Shown here piece after piece: positions 1 through 5,260 of a DNA stretch of 7,040 nucleotides. The translations under genes were made by a program, and so were the position numbers. The stretch spans positions 1-7,040 of the forward strand of contig DATGUN010000047.1 in the NCBI GenBank assembly GCA_035301285.1, in the 5' to 3' direction. Positions within the stretch are counted from its first letter, which is position 1. The number at the start of each line of letters is the position of its first letter. A model generated the notes under the pieces. The model saw nothing but the letters and a program-made list of their open reading frames with translations. It did no database searches and was not told the origin of the DNA. This stretch comes from DATGUN01 sp035301285 (lineage in GTDB: Bacteria > Bacillota > Bacilli > Bacillales > Amphibacillaceae).

Positions 1-13
1 CACCCTGTTTAAT

Positions 14-40
14 GTTTGCATCGCTTGCCAAGTTGGGTAA
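14..40 (+). promoter_or_regulatory. SigB-like promoter candidate for glpF
   Basis: GTTTGC at 14-19 and GGGTAA at 35-40 are separated by 15 nt. This fits the general-stress sigma-B pattern of Bacillus and Listeria (GTTT at -35, GGGTAA/T at -10, spacer about 12-15 nt). Transcription would start near 47 and give a leader of about 80 nt before glpF. Glycerol and DHA genes are known SigB targets in Listeria, which makes the call reasonable. I found no comparably good sigma-A promoter here. The call rests on motif match alone. Confidence 0.4.
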
Positions 41-76
41 AAGTAAATAGGTAATGTCTAACCGATGTGTTTTTTT
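17..76 (+). other. weak hairpin plus 7-T run in glpF leader, possible attenuator
   Basis: A run of seven T (70-76) directly follows the 3' arm of an imperfect inverted repeat. CATCG at 19-23 pairs with CGATG at 63-67, and TT at 25-26 with AA at 60-61 across one mismatch. In Bacillus subtilis, glpFK and glpD leaders contain terminators controlled by the antiterminator GlpP, so a T run here invites the same reading. Against it, the loop is long (about 33 nt) and the stem short. The left arm also lies upstream of the start expected from the SigB-like promoter, so an earlier promoter would be needed. Confidence 0.2.
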
Positions 77-126
77 ATCAAGATGGCATACACTAAACAA
101 CAAATATTCAAGGAAAGAAGGTAAAA

Positions 127-1011
127 ATGGTGTCTGCGATTCAGAAGAAAGTCAATAGTTGGCGACAAAGTACATGGGGGGATTTACTCTCGGAATTTAT
201 CGGGACGTTTGTACTGATAGCTTTAGGTAATGGTGTCGTTGGACTGGCAGTCGTCGGTATGTATGGTTCAGGACGAGCGGAAGAGATTTTCGTCGCAGCT
301 GGTGATTGGATGATCATTGGTTGGGGCTGGGGTCTGGCAGTCGCGTTTGGTGTGTATATTGCGGGTGGCGTTTCCGGAGCCCATCTCAATCCGGCTGTGA
401 CACTTGGACATGCATTTAAAGGAATGGTGTCGTGGGGCAAGGTTATTCCTTACTGGATTGCGCAAACGGCGGGTGCGTTTTTGGGTGCTGTGGTTGTCTA
501 CATTGATTACTACCAATCAATCGACATGTTCAACGCGGACCACGGCGTGACGAGAGCATCGGAAGGTGGACTCGACACGTTCAGTATTTTTGCGACGTTC
601 CCGGCTGAATCTGCCCAGGGGACATGGTTCGTACCGCTTTTTGACCAGATACTTGGAACGTTTTTATTGGTTATGTTCATATACGCGCTGATTGATAAGA
701 AAAACGTCGGTTTTGGTGGATTGAAAAACATGGCGCCGTTTGTTGTCGGTCTTGCTGTTGTGGCGATTGGCATTTCCTTTGGGACAGATGCAGGGTATGC
801 GATCAATCCGGCACGTGACTTCGGACCGCGTCTGTTCACATGGTTTGCAGGATGGGGCGAAAATGCTTTCCCTGGACCTGGGAACTACTGGTGGATTCCG
901 ATTATAGGGCCACTTATCGGTGGGGCGTTGGCTCCTTTTGCCTATAATTGGTTCATCGAAAAGACACTTCACGAACGGTCGGAAGGCGAAGAATCAGATG
1001 ATGATTCTTGA
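127..1011 (+). CDS. glpF: Glycerol uptake facilitator (aquaglyceroporin)
   Basis: This is a major intrinsic protein (MIP) family channel in the cytoplasmic membrane, allowing facilitated diffusion of glycerol. Both half-helix signatures are intact: HLNPAVT with NPA at residues 88-90, and AINPARDFGPR with NPA at 227-229. Arg230 is the selectivity-filter arginine, and Asp231 after it is the hallmark of glycerol facilitators as opposed to water-only aquaporins. Six hydrophobic segments lie roughly at 20-42, 60-80, 103-127, 172-190, 203-219 and 252-275. At 294 residues it is slightly longer than E. coli GlpF (281). The C-terminus is very acidic (residues 284-294). The ATG at 127 is supported by a purine-rich AGGAAAGAAGG at 111-121. 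glpK follows after 75 nt, the usual glpFK pairing, so the two are probably co-transcribed. Confidence 0.96.
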   Translation: MVSAIQKKVNSWRQSTWGDLLSEFIGTFVLIALGNGVVGLAVVGMYGSGRAEEIFVAAGDWMIIGWGWGLAVAFGVYIAGGVSGAHLNPAVTLGHAFKGMVSWGKVIPYWIAQTAGAFLGAVVVYIDYYQSIDMFNADHGVTRASEGGLDTFSIFATFPAESAQGTWFVPLFDQILGTFLLVMFIYALIDKKNVGFGGLKNMAPFVVGLAVVAIGISFGTDAGYAINPARDFGPRLFTWFAGWGENAFPGPGNYWWIPIIGPLIGGALAPFAYNWFIEKTLHERSEGEESDDDS

Positions 1012-1037
1012 TAAGCTGAATGGGGAAAAGTATGTAC

Positions 1038-1047
1038 AACACGTGTT
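1038..1047. promoter_or_regulatory. 10-bp palindrome AACACGTGTT between glpF and glpK
   Basis: This is a perfect 10-bp dyad centred in the 75-nt gap. It extends imperfectly to GT (1034-1035) and AC (1050-1051), each separated from the core by two unpaired bases. The odds of such a palindrome in 75 nt are about 0.07 by simple base counting. It could be an operator or a short mRNA hairpin. It has no following T run, so it is not a terminator, and it does not match the cre or E. coli GlpR consensus. Confidence 0.25.
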
Positions 1048-1071
1048 ACACTTAATATAGAGCGACATTTG

Positions 1072-1078
1072 AAAGGAG
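1072..1078 (+). promoter_or_regulatory. Ribosome binding site setting the GTG start of glpK
   Basis: AAAGGAG lies 8 nt before the GTG at 1087. The nearby ATG at 1080 is in another frame and stops after four codons, so the GTG is the real start. It also gives the conserved N-terminus MDKKYILAIDQGTT. Confidence 0.85.
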
Positions 1079-1086
1079 AATGAAAA

Positions 1087-2580
1087 GTGGATAAAAAATA
1101 CATTTTGGCAATTGATCAAGGTACAACGAGTTCTCGTGCGTTATTGGTAGATCAGAGCGGGAAGATAGTCGATATAGCTCAAAAGGAATTCCAGCAATTT
1201 TTCCCGAATCCGGGGAGTGTGGAACATGATGCAAATGAAATCTGGACGTCGGTTCTTGCGGTGATTGCAGATGTGCTCAACAAAAACAACACCTCTCCGA
1301 AAGAAATTGCATCTATCGGCATCACCAACCAGCGGGAGACAACGGTCGTCTGGGATAAGAAATCGGGCAAACCGATCTATCATGCGCTTGTATGGCAATC
1401 CCGCCAAACGGAAGATATCTGCAAGAAGCTCAGGGAAGATGGGTATGAAGATAAAATCCGTGATAAAACGGGTTTGTTGATCGATCCTTATTTCTCCGGT
1501 ACAAAAGTGAAATGGCTCCTTGACAATGTGGATGGGGCACGGGAAAAAGCTGAAAAAGGGGATTTGATGTTCGGAACAATCGATTCTTGGCTCATCTGGA
1601 AGTTATCAGGTGGAGAAGCACATGTCACCGATTATACGAATGCATCACGGACGCTGATGTTCAATATCCATGATTTGAAATGGGACGATGAATTACTGGA
1701 TATCCTGGATGTTCCGAAATCGATGTTGCCGGAAGTGCACGCATCATCAGAAGTGTATGCCCATACGGTCGATTATCACTTCTTCGGTGAGGAAGTTCCG
1801 ATTGCCGGTGTGGCTGGTGACCAGCAATCCTCGTTATTCGGTCAAGCCTGTTTTGAAAAGGGAATGGCGAAAAACACATATGGAACAGGTTGCTTCATGC
1901 TGATGAATACAGGTGAAGAAGCGGTGAAGTCCGAAAATGGTCTGCTGACGACCATCGCCTGGGGATTGGACGGAAAAGTCGAATATGCGCTTGAAGGTAG
2001 TATATTCGTTGCCGGTTCAGCGATTCAGTGGCTTCGTGATGGCTTGAGAATGTTGAAGTCGTCACCGGATAGTGAAGCTTATGCCAAGCGTGTCGATTCA
2101 ACAGATGGTGTATATGTCGTCCCTGCTTTTGTCGGTATTGGCGCACCACATTGGGATAGTGAAATGCGCGGAGCGATCTTCGGCTTGACGCGTGGTACCG
2201 AGAAGGAACATTTTATCCGGGCGACGCTTGAATCCCTCGCTTATCAAACAAAGGATGTGCTTGATGCGATGGTAGAAGACTCTGGTACATCGGTTAAGTC
2301 ACTGCGTGTCGATGGTGGAGCGGTATCGAACGATTTCTTGATGCAATTTCAGAGCGACATGCTTGATGTTCCGGTTGACCGTCCGAAAATCAGTGAAACG
2401 ACAGCGCTTGGTGCTGCATATCTTGCGGGATTGGCTGTCGGTTTCTGGGAAAGCAAGGATGACATCGCAGAACAATGGCATCTTGATAAAACATTTGAAT
2501 CGGAAATGGATGATGAAGAACGGGATAAATTATATGATGGCTGGCAAAAAGCGGTCAAAGCGGCAGGTGCGTTTAAATAA
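1087..2580 (+). CDS. glpK: Glycerol kinase
   Basis: Cytoplasmic FGGY-family kinase that converts glycerol and ATP to sn-glycerol-3-phosphate and traps glycerol entering through GlpF. At 497 residues it has the family length. The N-terminal phosphate-binding motif AIDQGTTSSR starts at residue 8. The glycerol-binding set Arg83, Glu84, Tyr135 and Asp245 (in GVAGDQQ) matches E. coli numbering exactly. The FGGY region includes GTIDSWLIWKL at 163-173, and the second nucleotide-binding part includes RVDGGAVSND from 407. His231 in the DYHFFG motif corresponds to the histidine that phospho-HPr modifies in enterococcal (His232) and B. subtilis (His230) glycerol kinases, raising activity. The enzyme is therefore likely damped when a preferred PTS sugar drains phospho-HPr. 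It starts with GTG behind a good ribosome binding site. No terminator is visible directly after the stop. Confidence 0.98.
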   Translation: MDKKYILAIDQGTTSSRALLVDQSGKIVDIAQKEFQQFFPNPGSVEHDANEIWTSVLAVIADVLNKNNTSPKEIASIGITNQRETTVVWDKKSGKPIYHALVWQSRQTEDICKKLREDGYEDKIRDKTGLLIDPYFSGTKVKWLLDNVDGAREKAEKGDLMFGTIDSWLIWKLSGGEAHVTDYTNASRTLMFNIHDLKWDDELLDILDVPKSMLPEVHASSEVYAHTVDYHFFGEEVPIAGVAGDQQSSLFGQACFEKGMAKNTYGTGCFMLMNTGEEAVKSENGLLTTIAWGLDGKVEYALEGSIFVAGSAIQWLRDGLRMLKSSPDSEAYAKRVDSTDGVYVVPAFVGIGAPHWDSEMRGAIFGLTRGTEKEHFIRATLESLAYQTKDVLDAMVEDSGTSVKSLRVDGGAVSNDFLMQFQSDMLDVPVDRPKISETTALGAAYLAGLAVGFWESKDDIAEQWHLDKTFESEMDDEERDKLYDGWQKAVKAAGAFK

Positions 2581-2817
2581 GGGAGCTGAAAGTTGATAGG
2601 CAGCTGTAAGGAAACGTGTTGGCTGTTCGTGTATTTCTGGAAAAGTGACATTCGGGAAAGTCGTTTTGTCCTATATGTAGAAGGCCATCTTCGGCAATGT
2701 TGGTCCGGTGAGCGGGACATATTTAAGGAACAATTGGAATGGAACCATATTTGGAGGATTCTTCTGACTGTGTGATATCAGCAGAGATTTGAATCGTTTT
2801 TACTGGAGGGGGAATGA

Positions 2818-2889
2818 ATGATGTCAGCATCAGGATTTCCCTTTCTGATAGGATTTGAAAGGGTACGTAATGGCTTCCTGGTCGAGTAG
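2818..2889 (+). CDS. Possible 23-aa leader peptide upstream of dhaK
   Basis: Two consecutive ATG codons (2818, 2821) sit behind GGAGG at 2805-2809, with 8 nt to the first. The frame reads MMSASGFPFLIGFERVRNG followed by FLVE and stops at TAG 2887-2889, 50 nt before dhaK. A second frame from the ATG at 2814 gives 14 residues, but its spacing to the Shine-Dalgarno sequence is tight. No homologue is recognised. The ribosome binding site is as strong as those of the real genes here, which is the only reason to list it. The frame could equally be chance. Confidence 0.22.
   Translation: MMSASGFPFLIGFERVRNGFLVE
2829..2863 (+). other. Two mutually exclusive hairpins in the dha leader
   Basis: ATCAG (2829-2833) can pair with CTGAT (2845-2849), or CCCTTTC (2839-2845) with GAAAGGG (2857-2863). 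Base 2845 is shared, and each loop contains an arm of the other helix, so the two cannot form together. AGGATTT occurs twice (2832-2838 and 2850-2856). All lie inside the mini-ORF, so translation could influence folding. No T run follows, so it is not a simple terminator. By base counting, a 7-bp repeat of this kind in a gap this size is not rare (about 0.4 expected). Confidence 0.2.
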
Positions 2890-2924
2890 ACCTAGGAGCT
2901 TGCACTTTACTTGATAAAAGGAAA

Positions 2925-2931
2925 AAGGAGG
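2925..2931 (+). promoter_or_regulatory. Ribosome binding site setting the GTG start of dhaK
   Basis: AAGGAGG lies 8 nt before the GTG at 2940. No in-frame ATG lies between this site and the conserved NQPEDVVEEM segment, so the GTG is the start. Confidence 0.88.
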
Positions 2932-2939
2932 GGAATTTC

Positions 2940-3929
2940 GTGAAAAAAATAATCAATCAACCTGAAGATGTTGTGGAGGAAATGGTGGAGGGAATCGCTT
3001 CAGCCTATCCCGATACCGTCAAACAGATTCCAGGGACATCCGTCATTGTCCGGAAAGATGCACCCGTCTCCGGTAAAGTCGGAATCATCAGCGGGGGCGG
3101 AAGTGGACATGAACCGGCCCATGCTGGATATGTGGGGAAAGGGATGCTTGATGCGGCTGTTTCGGGCAGTGTTTTTACCTCGCCGACTCCTGACCAGGTA
3201 TTCGAGGCGATTAAGGCGACAGATAGCGGAGAAGGTGTATTTTTGGTTGTCAAAAATTATACCGGTGATGTCATCAATTTTGAAATGGCAGCTGAACTCG
3301 CTGAGGCTGAAGGGATTACCGTTGATTACATTGTTGTGAATGACGATGTGGCGGTAGAAGATAGTTCATTCACAACTGGAAGGCGCGGAATTGCCGGGAC
3401 AGTGCTTGTGCATAAAATCGTCGGTGCTTTGGCAGAAAAAGGAGCTCCGCTTGAAACAATCAAGAGGGCTGCAGAGAAGGCGGTTGCGAATGTGCGTTCA
3501 ATCGGTATGGCGTTGACATCCTGTATCGTACCGGAAGCTGGGAAGGCGAGTTTCAATTTGGAAGATGATGAAATGGAAATCGGCATCGGTATTCACGGTG
3601 AACCCGGCATTGAACGGGAGACACTCACGTCAGCCAACGATATCGCGGAGCGCCTGACGGATAAAGTGCTTGCTGACATGGACTTTTCCGACTCGGATGT
3701 TGTTGTGATGGTCAATGGACTTGGTGCAACACCGGAGATGGAATTGTATATTGTCAATAAAAAGGTACAGGAGATCTTAAACACAAAAGGTATTACAGTT
3801 TACCGGACATATGTCGGTGAGTATATGACATCACTTGAAATGGCAGGATGTTCAGTGACATTGATGAAGGTCGATGAAGAACTGAAGACTTTATTGGATG
3901 CCGATACGCTTGCACCTGCATTTCATTAG
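2940..3929 (+). CDS. dhaK: PTS-dependent dihydroxyacetone kinase, substrate-binding subunit DhaK
   Basis: DhaK binds dihydroxyacetone (DHA) covalently and presents it to DhaL, which supplies phosphate from bound ADP/ATP, yielding DHAP in the cytosol. At 329 residues it has the subunit length; ATP-type one-chain DHA kinases are near 550-580. The substrate loop SGGGSGHEPAHAGYVGKGM starts at residue 51. His219 in GIGIHGEPG is the histidine forming the hemiaminal with DHA (His218 in E. coli). His57 and Asp110 (NYTGD) match E. coli His56 and Asp109, the acid/base residues. All are present, so this is an active DhaK and not a DhaQ-type or DhaS-associated paralogue. It opens a tight cassette with dhaL 18 nt downstream. 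A 359-nt gap separates it from glpK, suggesting its own regulation. Confidence 0.97.
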   Translation: MKKIINQPEDVVEEMVEGIASAYPDTVKQIPGTSVIVRKDAPVSGKVGIISGGGSGHEPAHAGYVGKGMLDAAVSGSVFTSPTPDQVFEAIKATDSGEGVFLVVKNYTGDVINFEMAAELAEAEGITVDYIVVNDDVAVEDSSFTTGRRGIAGTVLVHKIVGALAEKGAPLETIKRAAEKAVANVRSIGMALTSCIVPEAGKASFNLEDDEMEIGIGIHGEPGIERETLTSANDIAERLTDKVLADMDFSDSDVVVMVNGLGATPEMELYIVNKKVQEILNTKGITVYRTYVGEYMTSLEMAGCSVTLMKVDEELKTLLDADTLAPAFH

Positions 3930-3947
3930 AAGAAAGGATTAGATGAT

Positions 3948-4571
3948 ATGGAGTTAACCGTCAAGGATATTTTGAAATGGCTTGAGCTGGCAAATGAACA
4001 GATTCAAACAGAAAAAACATACCTGACTGAACTCGATCAGGCGATTGGTGATGGTGATCACGGACTCAATATGGCAAGAGGTTTCGGGGAAGTTGCCTCA
4101 GCCGTATTATCTGAAAATGATGGTACCATAGCGGGTGTGCTGAAAGATACGGCCATGACACTGATTTCGAAAGTCGGCGGTGCATCCGGTCCACTGCTGG
4201 GGACAGCTTTTTTACGGATGTCGACTGCTTTGAAAGATGAGGAAAGCCTCGATCCACAGCGCTTGGCATCGGCTCTATACGCAGCGGTAGAAGGGATTAA
4301 GCAACGTGGCAAGGCATCAGAAGGCGAAAAGACCATGCTCGATGTCTGGCTTCCGGTTGCACATCACTTTTCAGAAGGCGCTACGTTTGACGGGAACGCA
4401 CTTGCCCAAGTCGCCAAAGAGGCAATGGAGGCGACCAAAGATATGAAAGCGACAAAAGGAAGAGCATCCTATTTTGGTGAAAAATCCATCGGTCATATCG
4501 ACCCCGGTGCCGCCACGTCATATTATCTTTTCAGTGCCTTGGCTCAAGTGGTTGAAGGGAGCGACGTATAA
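3948..4571 (+). CDS. dhaL: Dihydroxyacetone kinase, nucleotide-binding subunit DhaL
   Basis: DhaL holds a tightly bound ADP that is rephosphorylated by phospho-DhaM, then passes the phosphate to DHA on DhaK. At 207 residues it is family length. The magnesium-binding motif IGDGDHGLNMARGF supplies Asp30, Asp35 and Asp37, the same numbers as in E. coli DhaL. Nucleotide-loop motifs GGASGPLLG (78-85), GEKTMLDVW (126-134) and GRASYFGEKSIGHIDPGA (171-188) are all intact. AGAAAGGA at 3931-3938 lies 9 nt before the ATG. The stop codon overlaps the dhaM start by one base (TAATG), which suggests translational coupling and balanced expression of the two partners. Confidence 0.97.
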   Translation: MELTVKDILKWLELANEQIQTEKTYLTELDQAIGDGDHGLNMARGFGEVASAVLSENDGTIAGVLKDTAMTLISKVGGASGPLLGTAFLRMSTALKDEESLDPQRLASALYAAVEGIKQRGKASEGEKTMLDVWLPVAHHFSEGATFDGNALAQVAKEAMEATKDMKATKGRASYFGEKSIGHIDPGAATSYYLFSALAQVVEGSDV

Positions 4572-4945
4572 TGGCATACACTGGTCTCGTTTTGATTTCC
4601 CATAGCCCGAAAATTGCCGAAGGGATTAAAGATCTTATTCGTGAGGTGATGACAGATGTGCCGATCGCGCTTGCTGCCGGAACGGAAACGGATGAGATTG
4701 GGACGAACGTCGGGCGCATCGAGCGTGCCATCGAACGGGCTGACCAAGGGAATGGTGTCATTCTTTTATATGATATCGGCAGTGCCAAAATGAACGCCGA
4801 ACTCGCGATTGAGTTAGCGGGCACCGTCAATGTTAAAATTGCGGAAGCGCCTATTGTGGAAGGTGCTTATTTGGCTGCAGTGGAATCCGGCATGGGCAAA
4901 CAGTTTGATGACGTCTATGCCGCGATTGTGAAGGAATATGGGTGA
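4571..4945 (+). CDS. dhaM: PTS phosphotransferase subunit DhaM, single EIIA-Man-like domain
   Basis: DhaM accepts phosphate from HPr and passes it to ADP on DhaL. His11 in LVLISHSPKIAEG is the phosphorylated residue (His9 in E. coli). Other family marks are GTETDEIGT (37-45), GVILLYDIGSAKMNAE (62-77) and APIVEGAYLAAV (93-104). It has only the 124-residue EIIA domain, whereas E. coli DhaM (472 aa) adds HPr-like and EI-like domains. The short form resembles Lactococcus lactis DhaM and must use the cell's general HPr and EI. None of the three downstream frames before glpD shows a lost HPr domain, so this is not a truncation. GAAGGGAG at 4555-4562 serves as ribosome binding site inside the end of dhaL. 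Confidence 0.95.
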   Translation: MAYTGLVLISHSPKIAEGIKDLIREVMTDVPIALAAGTETDEIGTNVGRIERAIERADQGNGVILLYDIGSAKMNAELAIELAGTVNVKIAEAPIVEGAYLAAVESGMGKQFDDVYAAIVKEYG

Positions 4946-4986
4946 CTGTGTCGGAAACCTGGCTGGTGACGAAAAATAGGATGAAA

Positions 4987-5013
4987 AGGGCCCCGGCTTA
5001 TGACGGCACCCCT
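4987..5013 (+). terminator. Weak hairpin after dhaM, possible operon end
   Basis: AGGG (4987-4990) pairs with CCCT (5010-5013), and CCG (4993-4995) with CGG (5004-5006) across a small internal loop; the apical loop is 8 nt. It begins 41 nt after the dhaM stop. No T run follows on the + strand. On the minus strand the stem would be followed by TTTT, but no minus-strand gene is seen. It is a poor intrinsic terminator. Confidence 0.2.
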
Positions 5014-5039
5014 GATTATTGTCAAATAAAGGTCCAAGC

Positions 5040-5122
5040 CAAAAGCCTAACCAAAACATTTGTAATGCCCTGATAAAAGACTTGTTTGGCAAAGGGATGC
5101 TGGAAATGGCATAGGGCTTTTG
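5040..5122 (+). ncRNA. Possible structured RNA (three-way junction) between dhaM and glpD
   Basis: CAAAAGCC (5040-5047) is perfectly complementary to GGCTTTTG (5115-5122). Enclosed are CCAAA-A-CA (5051-5058) pairing with TGTTTGG (5083-5089) with one bulged A, and ATGC (5097-5100) pairing with GCAT (5109-5112) plus a T-G pair, capped by six bases. The result is a closed three-way junction. A competing pairing is GCCCT (5067-5071) with AGGGC (5113-5117), which is followed by TTTT and would act as a weak terminator. I do not recognise a known riboswitch class. The outer 8-bp repeat alone has about a one-in-three chance of arising in a gap this size. Confidence 0.25.
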
Positions 5123-5150
5123 AAGAATATATGAATGTCGAATCGGAATG

Positions 5151-5178
5151 TTGTTGACTATTGTTCAGATTTTAAAAT
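5151..5178 (+). promoter_or_regulatory. Candidate sigma-A promoter for glpD
   Basis: TTGTTG (5151-5156, 3/6 to TTGACA) and TAAAAT (5173-5178, 5/6 to TATAAT) are 16 nt apart. Transcription would begin near 5185 and leave a leader of about 75 nt. The neighbouring TTGACT (5154-5159) matches the -35 better but is only 13 nt from that -10. An alternative pair is TTGTTC (5161-5166) with TATGAA (5184-5189), 17 nt apart. The AT-rich block makes a promoter likely, but the exact hexamers are uncertain. Confidence 0.35.
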
Positions 5179-5183
5179 GAACA
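5162..5183. promoter_or_regulatory. Inverted repeat TGTTCA-N10-TGAACA at the glpD promoter
   Basis: Perfect 6-bp half-sites (5162-5167 and 5178-5183) flank an AT-rich spacer and overlap the candidate promoter elements, so a bound protein would block RNA polymerase. The TGTTC/GAACA half-sites resemble the E. coli GlpR operator, but here they are 12 nt apart rather than 6. A 6-bp repeat with short spacing is expected by chance in a gap this long; position is the main argument. Confidence 0.25.
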
Positions 5184-5260
5184 TATGAATGATGACATGG
5201 ATAAATACGAAACCTAAACGTAACAAACGATATTTTATAAACTGAAAGGACGAATTCATC

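Larger units (their letters stand above)
2581..2939 (+). other. 359-nt gap between glpK and dhaK, probable dha leader
   Basis: No recognisable gene is seen on either strand. An open frame from a TTG at 2593 to 2775 translates to a Trp- and Cys-rich sequence with no family resemblance. Items found: an imperfect dyad at 2647-2662 (GAC-TTC/GAA-GTC around GG with one mismatch), an 8-bp palindrome TGATATCA at 2773-2780, a strong Shine-Dalgarno sequence with a mini-ORF (2805-2889), and overlapping small hairpins (2829-2863). I could not place a convincing sigma-A or sigma-B promoter, and there is no T-tract terminator for glpK. The length suggests separate control of dhaKLM. Confidence 0.5.

Noticed and set aside
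16..29. cre-like site (CcpA) on the minus strand, GGCAAGCGATGCAA
   Set aside because: It matches 7 of 9 fixed positions but misses the leading T and the near-terminal C. A match of that quality is expected in a leader this long about 0.3 times by chance. Catabolite control is plausible but not shown.
83..94. ATGGCATACACT shared with the start of dhaM (4571-4582)
   Set aside because: By base counting about one or two exact 12-mer repeats are expected in 7 kb, and the similarity ends there. It is not a duplicated dhaM fragment.
65..124. 19-codon frame from ATG 65 ending 2 nt before glpF, with an inner ATG at 83
   Set aside because: There is no Shine-Dalgarno sequence before either ATG. An in-frame stop at 59-61 also rules out the tail of a longer upstream gene.
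2664..2721. TTTTGTCC and GGACATAT as possible DhaS-type operator halves before dhaK
   Set aside because: The L. lactis DhaS site as I recall it has the halves in the opposite order and 6 nt apart. Here they are about 40 nt apart and in the reverse order.
2593..2775. 60-codon frame from TTG downstream of glpK
   Set aside because: The translation is rich in Trp and Cys, matches no family I know, and has a weak start. It is probably a random open frame in the leader.
4571..4945. dhaM as a truncated multidomain DhaM
   Set aside because: The EIIA-only form is a normal, complete variant in Firmicutes, and no HPr or EI residues appear in any frame downstream.
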